Assembly: GCA_018267825.1 (NCBI GenBank)
Contig: JAFDXR010000008.1
Span: 1 to 64,000 of the forward strand
DNA: 64,000 nucleotides
Source of the DNA: Bacteroidota bacterium
GTDB taxonomy: Bacteria > Bacteroidota > Bacteroidia > B-17B0 > Aurantibacillaceae
Direction of reading: 5' to 3'
Of the stretch, positions 6,141 through 14,113 are shown piece after piece (the stretch's first letter is position 1; the number at the start of each line of letters is the position of its first letter). Made by a program: the position numbers and the translations under genes. The notes under the pieces are model-generated. The model was not told the DNA's origin and made no database searches. It saw nothing but the letters and a program-made list of their open reading frames with translations.

Positions 6141-8543
6141 ATGAGAACACCGATCACATATTACGGAGGAAAGCAATCTCTAATCAAATACCTTCTTCCG
6201 CTTATTCCACAGCACACGATCTACTGCGAACCATTCTTTGGTGGTGGTGCATTGTTCTTTGCTAAACCGAAATCCGAGGTGGAAGTGATCAATGATTTGA
6301 ACGGAGAGGTAGTTAATTTTTTTAAAGTCGTTAAAACCAAATTCTCCGAATTACAAAAAGAAATACAAGGTTCTCCACATAGCAGGGAACTCTTTAAACG
6401 TGCGAAAGCGATATACGATTTTCCCGATATGTTTTCGGACGTTCAAAGAGCATGGGCATTTTGGGTGTTAACCAATCAGGGCTTTGCAGGAATCATTGGC
6501 TCTTGGGGCTTTGGTAAGACAGCTTCAAAAGAAAAAGCTGTGGCGGTTAAACGGGATGCTTTTACAAAAGAATATGCCGACCGAATGAAAACAGTCCAGG
6601 TTGAGCATAACGATGCATTAAAAGTCATTGATCGCTGCGATGATAAAAACGCATTCATCTATTGCGATCCACCTTATATCAATTCCGATCAGGGACACTA
6701 CGACGGTTATTCTGAATCAGAATATGAAGCCTTGCTGAATAAGCTGGCCAAGGTAAAAGGCAAGTTCCTGTTGAGTTCCTATCCGAACGCCATATTAAGC
6801 AGGTTCATTAAAAAATACAAATGGCGGGTTAAGAAGGTCAGCAAATCGGTCGCTGTAACGAAGCTCACCGACAAACAGAAAGTTGAAATGATGGTCATGA
6901 ATTATGACATAGAGAAAACTAAAAAAGCAATAGGACTCAACGGCACAGATGAAACAACCAACAACATGAAAAAGAAAAATCCATACGCTGGCATTGATAA
7001 GGAATGTATGCTCATCGAGCGTTTCCTTTCCTTTCACGATCAGATACTCTATAAAAACACTTTCGGAATTTTCATAGATGAACTTCAGAAAGCAATTGAA
7101 GATAAAAAGATCACAAAGAAGTCTCCAGCAGCAAAGGAGATCATGTTGATCCAGCAAGCGGCTGTTAATGCCTTCAATAATATGTACAATGCTACCCATT
7201 TTGTATTGAAACCAGCAACAATAAAACGTTTGAAGGCAGTGGTCGCCAAATGGCAAAATTCGCATGACGACATTGACGTTGCATACGCAACCAGCAAAAA
7301 GAAAACCAAGGCTCTCAATGGTATTACACCTTCACCACAGGTTAATATCATGCCGAGTACCGCTTTCACTACGCTCCAGTTTAATACTATTGGGTTAAAA
7401 GATCGCTGGCTTTCATTTATAGGCGATCCTGCGCCGGGATTTACAGCAATGGTGTTTGGGATGCCCAAGATGGGTAAAAGCTATTTATGCGTTGATTTTG
7501 CTGGTTATTTAGCCCGTAATCATGGGCGGGTGCTTTACGTTGCCAAAGAAGAGAAGCTGGATAAAACGCTACAGGATAAACTCAAAGAAAAAGATGTGGC
7601 GCATGAAAACTTAACAGTAGCCGATGGCATTCCTTCTGATTTGAGTCCTTACGATTTTATTTTCCTTGACTCTGTAACCAAGCTGGGTCTTTCACCACGA
7701 GACTTAGAAAATCTGAAAGCGAATAATAAAGGAAAATCTTTTATCTACATCTTTCAAGTTACCAAGGCTGGAAAATTCAAAGGCAACAATGAGTTTCAGC
7801 ACGATGTTGATGTTGTTATCGAAGTACCGGAGCGTGGTAAAGCAATTCAGTATGGACGTTTCAATCAGGGAGGCGAAATGGATATCTTTCCAAATTCGCA
7901 ACAAGATAGCTTTCCGTTTGAAGAAGAAGTACCGACGTTAGCCGGAGTAAAAAAAAAAGACATGAAAGAACAGTATCCCTCCTGGACTGAACCTAAGCAT
8001 TTAAACAAGCGTGATCACAATGACCTAAAGGAAATCTACAACCTGTTTAAGAAAGGTAACTTTAAAGCGGCGATGGCAAAGGCATCAGATGTTGACACAA
8101 TAGTTCGTGAAGAGATACCGGGTGACGTTTGGAAAAAAATGGGTGGGCAATTGACAAAGACAGGAGAAGAGAAGTTGCGGAAGGCAAAGAACAAGAAGGT
8201 GCTGCTAAGACGAAAAGGGAATACGGTTATAAAAAAAGTACAACTTGGAATTCCTTTAGAAGAACTTGCCACCGAAATGCTACCTAAAGGTTCCGATCCG
8301 GTGAACATTGTTTCAGTTATTTACAATGAAACATCGAGAGTAGAAGACGCCGCAACAATTCTTGCACAGCAAGCTCTTATTGATGAGAAGGTAAAAGCAA
8401 AAGTGAAATCACTGCATTTCTATTACAACGACTCAGACAATATCAGTCACGGCGTTTCCTATTTCAATATTGATTTAGAAGGTTCAGAAGCTGAGCTAAA
8501 GAAAATCGCCGGAGAAGATAAACTCTTCTATTGCGAATGGTAA
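6141..8543 (+). CDS. Fusion of Dam-type adenine methylase and RecA-like ATPase
   Basis: 800 residues in one uninterrupted frame. Residues 1-265 form a D12-class N6-adenine methyltransferase: TPITYYGGKQSL and CEPFFGGGALFF (AdoMet-binding FxGxG) and the catalytic DPPY at about 175. A helical linker at 276-410 starts with its own MKKKNPYAG. Residues about 425-590 form a RecA/RadA/DnaB-type P-loop domain with Walker A GMPKMGKS near 438 and Walker B YDFIFLDSV near 504, followed by a conserved-looking IFQVTKAGKFKG segment. The C-terminal 180 residues are not recognised. The combined protein may methylate the element's DNA and help its replication or partition. I saw no frameshift, so I treat the fusion as real. 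Confidence 0.85.
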   Translation: MRTPITYYGGKQSLIKYLLPLIPQHTIYCEPFFGGGALFFAKPKSEVEVINDLNGEVVNFFKVVKTKFSELQKEIQGSPHSRELFKRAKAIYDFPDMFSDVQRAWAFWVLTNQGFAGIIGSWGFGKTASKEKAVAVKRDAFTKEYADRMKTVQVEHNDALKVIDRCDDKNAFIYCDPPYINSDQGHYDGYSESEYEALLNKLAKVKGKFLLSSYPNAILSRFIKKYKWRVKKVSKSVAVTKLTDKQKVEMMVMNYDIEKTKKAIGLNGTDETTNNMKKKNPYAGIDKECMLIERFLSFHDQILYKNTFGIFIDELQKAIEDKKITKKSPAAKEIMLIQQAAVNAFNNMYNATHFVLKPATIKRLKAVVAKWQNSHDDIDVAYATSKKKTKALNGITPSPQVNIMPSTAFTTLQFNTIGLKDRWLSFIGDPAPGFTAMVFGMPKMGKSYLCVDFAGYLARNHGRVLYVAKEEKLDKTLQDKLKEKDVAHENLTVADGIPSDLSPYDFIFLDSVTKLGLSPRDLENLKANNKGKSFIYIFQVTKAGKFKGNNEFQHDVDVVIEVPERGKAIQYGRFNQGGEMDIFPNSQQDSFPFEEEVPTLAGVKKKDMKEQYPSWTEPKHLNKRDHNDLKEIYNLFKKGNFKAAMAKASDVDTIVREEIPGDVWKKMGGQLTKTGEEKLRKAKNKKVLLRRKGNTVIKKVQLGIPLEELATEMLPKGSDPVNIVSVIYNETSRVEDAATILAQQALIDEKVKAKVKSLHFYYNDSDNISHGVSYFNIDLEGSEAELKKIAGEDKLFYCEW

Positions 8544-8585
8544 TATTGTTTGTTCTTTGAAATACTGAATGTGACAAACGACAAA

Positions 8586-8608
8586 AGCCCTGCGTCCAGC
8601 GCAAGGCT
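8586..8608 (-). terminator. Terminator-like hairpin between convergent genes
   Basis: An imperfect stem (AGCC and TGCG paired with CGCA and GGCT, one mismatch, loop TCCAG) lies between the stops of the methylase-ATPase gene and the ParB-like gene. Read on the minus strand it is followed by TTTTGT, so it would end the ParB-like transcript. Confidence 0.45.
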
Positions 8609-8630
8609 CCTGCCTGAAGGCGAGAGTTTA

Positions 8631-9551
8631 CTATTTCTTTTTAGCCGCTTTCTTAGCAGGTTTAGCTGCGACCTTTGCTACTGGTTTAGAAGGGGCTGCG
8701 GGAGTCTTGCTCTTATCTACAAAGTAGCTTTGTGCAAACTGCGATGCGCTTTGACCGTTTTCAAAAGCGATCAGCAATTTATCCAGCACCTCTTCACGCT
8801 GTTTGAAAACGTCCTTCCTTCCTGCGATGGTATCGGCAATTTCCTCTGCCCATTTGTAAAACTTCCCGTAGGATTGACTTTTCACCTTCTTAGTCCCGAC
8901 GTGCTTTGGGGTTGCTTTTTCCTTGCCGGATTCTTTAGCTGTTTTGATGGCTGCTTCCACTTCCTTAGTAGCGGCGTCTACATCTTGCTTGACAGCTTGC
9001 ATGATCTGAACAACTGCGTGTGCGCTGATCTTTCCTTCTTTAATATAATTCTGAACTTTCATTGACACCTTAGTTAGCATGATCAGGTTTTCAATGTAGC
9101 CTCTTTTCTTTCCCGTCTTACGCTCAATATCTGTTACTTTCCATCCAAAGTTCAGCAGCCGGCGCACCACTTCCGATTGCTCCAGCATGGTGAAGGGTTT
9201 ACCGTCGTTGTTGATCAGGAATTCGAGAGTTCGTTCTTCCTCACTCATCGGGCGCTCTTCAATGATTACCGGAACACGCTCAATCTTTTTGCCTTTCTCC
9301 AAGGCCAGTTTCACCGCCCTCATTCTTCGGAAACCTTCACGCAAGATGACCCTGCCGTCTTTCATATAACCTTTCAGTGGGTTACGGATGCCATTCTCCA
9401 CAATGGAAAGCATCAACTCTTCAATGTTGCCGTATTCTTCACGGGGGTTGTTCTTTTCATCAACGATGATTTGCGTTGGCGGCACATACGAGTAATTACC
9501 TTTTTGGAATTCAGCTACGACCTTGTTTGATTTTGCTTCTGTTGTTTTCAT
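8631..9551 (-). CDS. ParB-like DNA-binding/nuclease-domain protein
   Basis: 306 residues. The N-terminal ParB/Srx fold (about 19-115) shows the box I motif NPRE at 35-38, the NGIRNPL segment, a GFRRMRA box II and the VPVIIEE strand. A helix-turn-helix-like region follows (about 122-180, including SEVVRRLLNFGWKVTDIERKTGKK and ISAHAVVQIMQAV), and the tail is rich in Ala, Lys and Pro. In ParB proteins this fold binds CTP and slides on DNA from a centromere site; other members are nucleases or regulators. No ParA partner is visible in the window. Palindromic sequence lies about 45-90 bases upstream of the start and might be a binding site. Confidence 0.8.
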   Translation of the reverse strand: MKTTEAKSNKVVAEFQKGNYSYVPPTQIIVDEKNNPREEYGNIEELMLSIVENGIRNPLKGYMKDGRVILREGFRRMRAVKLALEKGKKIERVPVIIEERPMSEEERTLEFLINNDGKPFTMLEQSEVVRRLLNFGWKVTDIERKTGKKRGYIENLIMLTKVSMKVQNYIKEGKISAHAVVQIMQAVKQDVDAATKEVEAAIKTAKESGKEKATPKHVGTKKVKSQSYGKFYKWAEEIADTIAGRKDVFKQREEVLDKLLIAFENGQSASQFAQSYFVDKSKTPAAPSKPVAKVAAKPAKKAAKKK

Positions 9552-9592
9552 TTTACTTTTTGTTTTAGATTATACTTTGTTTTTATCCTTCG

Positions 9593-9639
9593 CCCACCGT
9601 GGGAAAAGGGTACGTGGTGGTATCATACGTTGTGCCACG
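9593..9639. promoter_or_regulatory. Palindromes upstream of the ParB-like gene, possible operator or centromere
   Basis: CCCACCGTGGG (9593-9603) is a perfect 5-bp inverted repeat around one base. Ten bases further, CGTGG (9613-9617) and CCACG (9635-9639) form a second inverted repeat. Both share the CGTGG/CCACG core. They lie in the 295-base gap before the divergent ParB-like and C39/P4H genes. The link to ParB binding is inference from position. Confidence 0.3.
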
Positions 9640-9846
9640 AATCGATTGTCAGCAAAGTATTTGAAACGAAATGGCTTATTTTGGCTACTCTCCTGGGAAT
9701 TCGGATTTAATGTCCGGAATTGTCAGTGATTTTATGGCCACCTAAACGATGAACTTTCATTTTAGGAAGGCCGAAACTGCCTTTTTACCCGTCGAAGTCA
9801 AAATCTAAAAACCTGAAAGTATTAGTATATTTAGAAAAAAGTACTA

Positions 9847-10908
9847 ATGGAAAGAACATGGTTCCCCCAGCGAAATGCCAGTGACGCTCCAGTTGCCTTA
9901 TTAAAGAACTTTATCTTTAATATAGGCTTCCCGATATCAAGAAAGACAATTGAAGCGGACGTAAAAGCGCATAAAGAATTTCCTTATTTATCAATCGAAG
10001 CTCTTGTTTCAATCTTGGGTTCATGGGGTATAAAATCTGCTGCATTTAATTGCGAAGTACAAATGCTTAATGAAATGCCAGTACCATCCATAACCTTTAT
10101 TCACGAGCAGAATGGTGATGTAAAAATGGGAAACTTCGTTTTGTTCTTTGGAATAAAAGATGGAATAGTGAACTATCTACACATGAGAAGAGGTTGGGTA
10201 CTGGAGCCAATTGCAGAGTTTGAAAAGAAATGGGCTAAAGCAATACTGGCCATTTTGGAAATAACATCAGAGGGAGAACAAGATGTGGATGCAAAAGAAG
10301 AAGAATACACAAGGGCTTGGAATGCTAATCCTGATCTGCAACATATAAAGGTTAAGGATGACTTCTTAACTGATGAGGAGTGCGATCATGTTCTATCACT
10401 GGCAGAGAATATTTTTAAGAGAAGTCGTTTAATGGATGAGACTAACATCGAAGGGTATGGAAGAACCAGCTATTCTGCTGAATTACATATTTTCCCAAAC
10501 GACCCGGTTCTCTTGAGAATAAGAAAAAAAGCATCTGAATTAATTGGAATGCCTGAAAGTAACTTTGAGCATTTTCAATGCGTTTCCTACGATCCTAATC
10601 AGGAATACCAAAACCACTACGACACCTTTGATGAAAGCAGCGAGAGAGGCCGTAAAACGATTGAGGAAGGTGGTCAGCGTAAGTACACCTTATTAGCTTA
10701 TTTAAACGATGACTTTGAAGGAGGTGGTACTCATTTTCCAAACGTAGATGTGCTGGTTCAGCCAAAGAAAAGGCGAGTGGTTATTTTCAATAATCTCGGT
10801 GAGGATGGCAAAGTATTAAAAGCAGCATATCACGCTGGGCTTCCGGTAACCGTTGGTCGCAAATATGCAATTAATATTTGGGTGAGGACAAAGGCCGTTC
10901 GGGATTAA
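9847..10908 (+). CDS. C39-like domain fused to prolyl-4-hydroxylase-type 2OG-Fe(II) oxygenase
   Basis: 353 residues. The first 140 follow the layout of the peptidase C39 domain (FPQRNASD start, LSIEALVSILGSWGI, PVPSITFIH, MGNFVLFFGI), but the catalytic Cys region reads SDAPVALL and the catalytic His position reads GNFVL, so both active residues appear lost. Residues 165-350 form a prolyl-4-hydroxylase-type dioxygenase with iron ligands His257 and Asp259 (NHYD) and His329 (AAYHAG), and Lys339, ten residues later, for 2-oxoglutarate. It would hydroxylate a peptide or protein, with the C39-like part perhaps binding a leader peptide. No precursor peptide or transporter is seen nearby. Its stop overlaps the convergent gene by four bases. 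Confidence 0.8.
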   Translation: MERTWFPQRNASDAPVALLKNFIFNIGFPISRKTIEADVKAHKEFPYLSIEALVSILGSWGIKSAAFNCEVQMLNEMPVPSITFIHEQNGDVKMGNFVLFFGIKDGIVNYLHMRRGWVLEPIAEFEKKWAKAILAILEITSEGEQDVDAKEEEYTRAWNANPDLQHIKVKDDFLTDEECDHVLSLAENIFKRSRLMDETNIEGYGRTSYSAELHIFPNDPVLLRIRKKASELIGMPESNFEHFQCVSYDPNQEYQNHYDTFDESSERGRKTIEEGGQRKYTLLAYLNDDFEGGGTHFPNVDVLVQPKKRRVVIFNNLGEDGKVLKAAYHAGLPVTVGRKYAINIWVRTKAVRD

Positions 10909-11471
10909 TAGACTCCAATCTTTCGGAGCAATTCCAGCGAATTATCTTTGTTGCGGATTTCAGCGCACTTAATGGTTTTAAAATACGTCGGTTTGTCAAA
11001 AATTACGGAACAGGTGCGCTTTTTCCCATCGGTCATAACTTCCAGTAGCTCATAAATAGTCTGCTTCTCTTCCCACTTAGTTGCCTTAACGGAGATCTGT
11101 GGTGAAGTGAAAACGTACTCACGCCCAGGAGAATTTATTATTTTCTGATACTTGTGTAATTCGTGGACATAGGCCGTATCGTTTGAAAACTCAGGCTCGT
11201 AGTTGTAGAAAAAGCGGAATGCCACTATTTGATTAGCTGCGTTTACTTCAATATCAATCGAATCTGCAATTCCGTAACTGCCCTTCTTGAAATGATAATG
11301 CGTTGGATCACTCTTCACGACTATGTCAGAGTACTTATTGATATTGTCCTGAAGGTTGATCTTTTTATTTGAAAGATGCAGAACCCGAAACAATTTTAAA
11401 AGGGTGTCATTTTGTGCAACCCCAACTGAAGCCGAAACAAGAACGGCCATCAAAAGAACTATCTTTTTCAT
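10905..11471 (-). CDS. Exported hypothetical protein, 188 aa
   Basis: 188 residues with a clear Sec signal peptide (MKKIVLLMAVLVSASVGVAQ, cleavage after VAQ likely), then a mixed alpha/beta domain with many aromatic residues and no membrane segment. It is convergent with, and overlaps by four bases, the C39/P4H fusion gene. No family is recognised. It should be periplasmic or secreted; there is no T9SS sorting domain at the end (it ends LELLRKIGVY). Confidence 0.6.
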   Translation of the reverse strand: MKKIVLLMAVLVSASVGVAQNDTLLKLFRVLHLSNKKINLQDNINKYSDIVVKSDPTHYHFKKGSYGIADSIDIEVNAANQIVAFRFFYNYEPEFSNDTAYVHELHKYQKIINSPGREYVFTSPQISVKATKWEEKQTIYELLEVMTDGKKRTCSVIFDKPTYFKTIKCAEIRNKDNSLELLRKIGVY

Positions 11472-11514
11472 AATTAGTTTGTATAATTAAAGTTAATGAT
11501 TTTTTTGAATAATG

Positions 11515-11718
11515 CTATCCTCCCAACGGCTTTCTTTCTAAGTTCTTCAGAAGTTCCAGTAGGGTAAAGTTGATGAAGTTAAGCTCTTTGATGTTTTCGA
11601 ATTCAATGCTTTGATATTGCATTGCGCCAATAAGGGCTTCCTTTAAATCCAGCCCAAAATCCTCCGGCGAGGAATGCTTAATTTCAATAATTAGCTTGTC
11701 AGTTTCAATTCGTATCAT
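11515..11718 (-). CDS. Small hypothetical protein ending in Pro-Leu-Gly-Gly
   Basis: 67 residues beginning MIRIETDKLIIEI, a likely beta hairpin, followed by a helical region and ending ERKPLGG. It has no signal or membrane segment. It precedes the exported 188-residue protein on the same strand with a gap of 43 bases. The exposed C-terminal Gly-Gly is curious but no partner (E1-like or protease) is visible nearby. Coding status is supported mainly by uninterrupted frame and strand arrangement. Confidence 0.45.
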   Translation of the reverse strand: MIRIETDKLIIEIKHSSPEDFGLDLKEALIGAMQYQSIEFENIKELNFINFTLLELLKNLERKPLGG

Positions 11719-11828
11719 AGTCAGGTTTTTAATCTAAGTACGATACGAAATGCTTAAATAACAAGCTATGTACGGAATTTATGCCGTAACAATGAAGATT
11801 TATTTGGGTTAATATTGCAGCAAAAAAA

Positions 11829-12098
11829 ATGAAACACATTAGAAATTTAATCCAGTTAAAATCGAAGCCCAACTTTACGAAAACTGAAGATCAATTGATG
11901 AAAAAACTTTACGATGCTTTGTTAATCTCAGTCGAAAAAAGAGAAAGATTGCTGGCGAAGGCAATAGAGCTTCTTGATGAAGCTGATTTCCTTTATGCAG
12001 AAGCTGTAAAAGAAGATAACTTATATAAAGCCCACCTAAGAAAAATTAATAGCCAGTTGGGGAAGTACTTTAAGAGAACGGATAATAAGAAAAACTAA
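11829..12098 (+). CDS. Small helical hypothetical protein, 89 aa
   Basis: 89 residues starting MKHIRNLIQL, predicted all-helical and highly charged (Lys, Glu, Asp), with no signal peptide or membrane segment. It stands alone, divergent from the 67-residue gene and convergent with the MORN lipoprotein gene. No family is recognised. Confidence 0.5.
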   Translation: MKHIRNLIQLKSKPNFTKTEDQLMKKLYDALLISVEKRERLLAKAIELLDEADFLYAEAVKEDNLYKAHLRKINSQLGKYFKRTDNKKN

Positions 12099-12128
12099 TT
12101 CCCTATCAGTGGTAAATTTCTTTAGGTC

Positions 12129-12740
12129 TTACCTTATATTTTTATAAATCTCCGGCAAAGAATCCCCTTTAAAAATTAACTCTCCAGATTTGAAAACTTC
12201 GTAATGGTCAATCCTATCTATGTCGTAGTAAATCCAAACACCATCTGGTTGCCTTACTAAATTTTGCTTACCCTCCATTATCAAGAAACCATCGTCAGCG
12301 TAGTATTTCGCAACGCCAGTTTGTTTATCATACAAATACTTTGGTTTTCCATTACAATAATACTTTTCATTAATTTCCCGTAAAGTACCACGTTGTATTA
12401 ATTGGCCATTACTGCAATAAGATTCTTCATAAATTCGAGAACCAATTGTCTTTTTCACTTCCTTTATTTTGCCGTCTCTCCAATAATTAATTACAATGGC
12501 AGTATCTCTTCTTTTATAGCCTATTGCGGCTGTTTGTTTTGGACTGTAAAGTACTTTCCATTTGCCGATATTAGGATCATGAGCATAATAAAGAGTATCT
12601 AAATCTTCATAGCCCTCACTCCCGTATATAATTTTCACTTTGCTTTTATCGGCAGAAGACAAAACCATTCCCGTTTTACACGAGTAAAAAAATCCAAGCA
12701 AAGCCGATAACAAAAGTATATTTCCTATTCTAATCGCCAT
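12129..12740 (-). CDS. MORN-repeat lipoprotein (YwqK-type)
   Basis: About 203 residues from ATG 12740. A longer frame reaches 12872, but the later start gives a proper lipoprotein signal (MAIRIGNILLLSALLGFFYSC, Cys at the lipobox). The body holds repeated short beta hairpins of the MORN_2 type: CSNGQLIQRGTLR, YCNGKPKYLYDKQTG, YADDGFLIMEGKQ and PDGVWIYYD. Proteins of this kind are often annotated as YwqK-family antitoxin, without proof of function in most cases. It lies at the end of the RHS array, where immunity or accessory genes usually accumulate, separated from the DUF416 gene by 244 bases. Confidence 0.65.
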   Translation of the reverse strand: MAIRIGNILLLSALLGFFYSCKTGMVLSSADKSKVKIIYGSEGYEDLDTLYYAHDPNIGKWKVLYSPKQTAAIGYKRRDTAIVINYWRDGKIKEVKKTIGSRIYEESYCSNGQLIQRGTLREINEKYYCNGKPKYLYDKQTGVAKYYADDGFLIMEGKQNLVRQPDGVWIYYDIDRIDHYEVFKSGELIFKGDSLPEIYKNIR

Positions 12741-12984
12741 TTCTAACTGATGCGGGTTTAAAGGTTGACTCGAACAAAAATATAGTAATTCCTGTGTTAT
12801 TCCTATTCCTTTCTCCTGGGGCAGCGAAGCTCCCGGAAAACCCACTGGGAGAAATGGAAGGACGATATCCAAGAAATGGAGTTATAATTATTCTTTGAGA
12901 AAAATTACTACACTTTTGATCCACAAACAATAGCTCTTGTACCTATGAAGAAAATTTACCGGCCAGCATAACTTTTAGCTTAAT

Positions 12985-13548
12985 TTACTTTAAATCTAAA
13001 TTGCCCATGCCAGCATTGTCTTGCAGCTTTTCGAGAGTTTGAATATCGCCATCATCAATGGCATCCATCTTATTTAAATATTTCCAAATATCCTCTTGGA
13101 TTTTCTTTTCTCTTAGCATTAGAATGTGAAATGCGATCTTTTCTTCAGAAGTAGGGTCATTCATATCCAAATCCAAAAGCTCCTGAATATACATATCAAC
13201 AGAATCTGTAGCAAATGTGCCAATAGAACTGATGTGTTCTAAATCTTTATCCTCTAAATATGATGCCAATTCATAAATGGCTCCACAGGCATCTAAAGCT
13301 GAAGACGCTAAGACGGTATCATAATTTTCAGGAGCAGGAGTTACTTCATCTAATTTTCTTTTTAGAAGGTTAAAATCTATTTGATATGACTCATCGTCCA
13401 TTTTAGCTTTTATCTGCCGTAAAACATTTTCAAGAATCTTGGCATCGCCGAAGCTATACTTATTCGAAAAAAAAGCATAATTAGGGAACAATCTCTTTGC
13501 TGTTAAGTAACCGAAAACAGCAATCTTATCCAGATTCCGATTAATCAT
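12985..13548 (-). CDS. DUF416 (YjaG-like) protein, candidate RHS immunity protein
   Basis: 187 residues, the usual length of the DUF416 family (E. coli YjaG). Recognisable positions are the N-terminal RLFPNYAFFS, FGDAKILENVLRQI, the SALDACGAIYELASYL helix and the later Lys/Glu-rich helix. It is soluble and cytoplasmic. It lies downstream of the RHS gene and the small lipoprotein on the same strand, a position typical of immunity genes of polymorphic toxins. Membership in DUF416 is well supported by pattern; the immunity role is inference. A hairpin 15 bases before the start codon may give it separate regulation. Confidence 0.7.
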   Translation of the reverse strand: MINRNLDKIAVFGYLTAKRLFPNYAFFSNKYSFGDAKILENVLRQIKAKMDDESYQIDFNLLKRKLDEVTPAPENYDTVLASSALDACGAIYELASYLEDKDLEHISSIGTFATDSVDMYIQELLDLDMNDPTSEEKIAFHILMLREKKIQEDIWKYLNKMDAIDDGDIQTLEKLQDNAGMGNLDLK

Positions 13549-13562
13549 TTGTACTTAAACAT

Positions 13563-13587
13563 GAATCGCCGAAATTTTCGGCGATTC
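13563..13587 (-). terminator. Perfect 11-bp hairpin between the RHS-linked lipoprotein and DUF416 genes
   Basis: GAATCGCCGAA (13563-13573) pairs perfectly with TTCGGCGATTC (13577-13587) around a 3-base loop. There is no strong T-run on the minus-strand 3' side, so it may be an attenuator or mRNA-stability element rather than a full terminator. It stands 15 bases upstream of the DUF416 start codon. Confidence 0.4.
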
Positions 13588-13651
13588 CAAATTTTAATAA
13601 AAGGGAATAATAACATTTCATATTTAAAACTAACGTGCTTCCCTTTCAAAG

Positions 13652-14089
13652 CTACTTTACTTTTAGAGTGTCAACGAGTTTAAACAAATCTCTATCATAG
13701 TATTGTTTTTGCCCCTTTAGATTATCCGGGACAATCTCAAATCCCATATACTCAATTTTCATTTTTGGCTTGATTGATTCAGATTTTCCTACACCCCAAA
13801 AGGCAGAGGGATTGTAGCCAACTAAATTAGCAGTTAAATCTTTCCCCGAAGCATCATGCACAATCGGTTGCCATTTTAAGTCTTCAAATGTGTCCTCAGT
13901 AATATAACCAATTCCGTTACTGTCCAAAGTCAACTCATCTTTTGGGACATTGGATTTAATAAGATATACCCCACCAGTATACCCTTGAGGTACTGTAATC
14001 TCAATTCTGTTACAACCAAACAGGGTTAAAAGACATGGCAACAATACAACAAAACTCTTTTTTTTCAAAGACAACATTTTACATTGCAA
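13652..14089 (-). CDS. Small lipoprotein directly downstream of the RHS gene
   Basis: 145 residues (or 141 from the second Met). The lipoprotein signal is clear: a Lys-rich head, a hydrophobic stretch and LFGC at the lipobox. The mature part is beta-rich (VPQGYTGGVYLIKSN, GIGYITEDTF) with an aromatic-rich C-terminal half. The gap to the RHS stop is 24 bases, so it is almost certainly in the same transcript. Its position makes it a candidate immunity lipoprotein that would protect the periplasm or outer membrane, or a display partner of the RHS protein. No family is recognised. Confidence 0.65.
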   Translation of the reverse strand: MQCKMLSLKKKSFVVLLPCLLTLFGCNRIEITVPQGYTGGVYLIKSNVPKDELTLDSNGIGYITEDTFEDLKWQPIVHDASGKDLTANLVGYNPSAFWGVGKSESIKPKMKIEYMGFEIVPDNLKGQKQYYDRDLFKLVDTLKVK

Positions 14090-14113
14090 ATTAATTATTC
14101 ATAAAAATAGCGT

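Larger units (their letters stand above)
1..9551. mobile_element. Right part of a phage-like integrated element (partial)
   Basis: Closely packed plus-strand genes with near-zero spacing encode an amidase, a second wall-enzyme-like protein, a holin-like protein, a spanin-like protein, a virion-fibre-like protein and several small membrane proteins, followed by a methylase-ATPase fusion and a ParB-like protein. This is what a late lysis/structural module plus a DNA-processing module of a temperate virus looks like. No integrase, terminase, capsid or tail gene is present, so the left boundary is outside the window. The right boundary is placed after the ParB-like gene only because later genes look like chromosomal accessory genes; no attachment repeat was seen. 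A virus with an internal membrane would explain the many single-pass proteins, but this is inference. Confidence 0.55.

Noticed and set aside
8550-9065. A 171-residue plus-strand frame after the methylase-ATPase gene
   Set aside because: Antisense to the ParB-like gene; the ParB fold is clear and the frame has no recognisable domain.
12741-12872. N-terminal extension of the MORN lipoprotein
   Set aside because: The added residues would precede a lipoprotein signal and give no export signal of their own.
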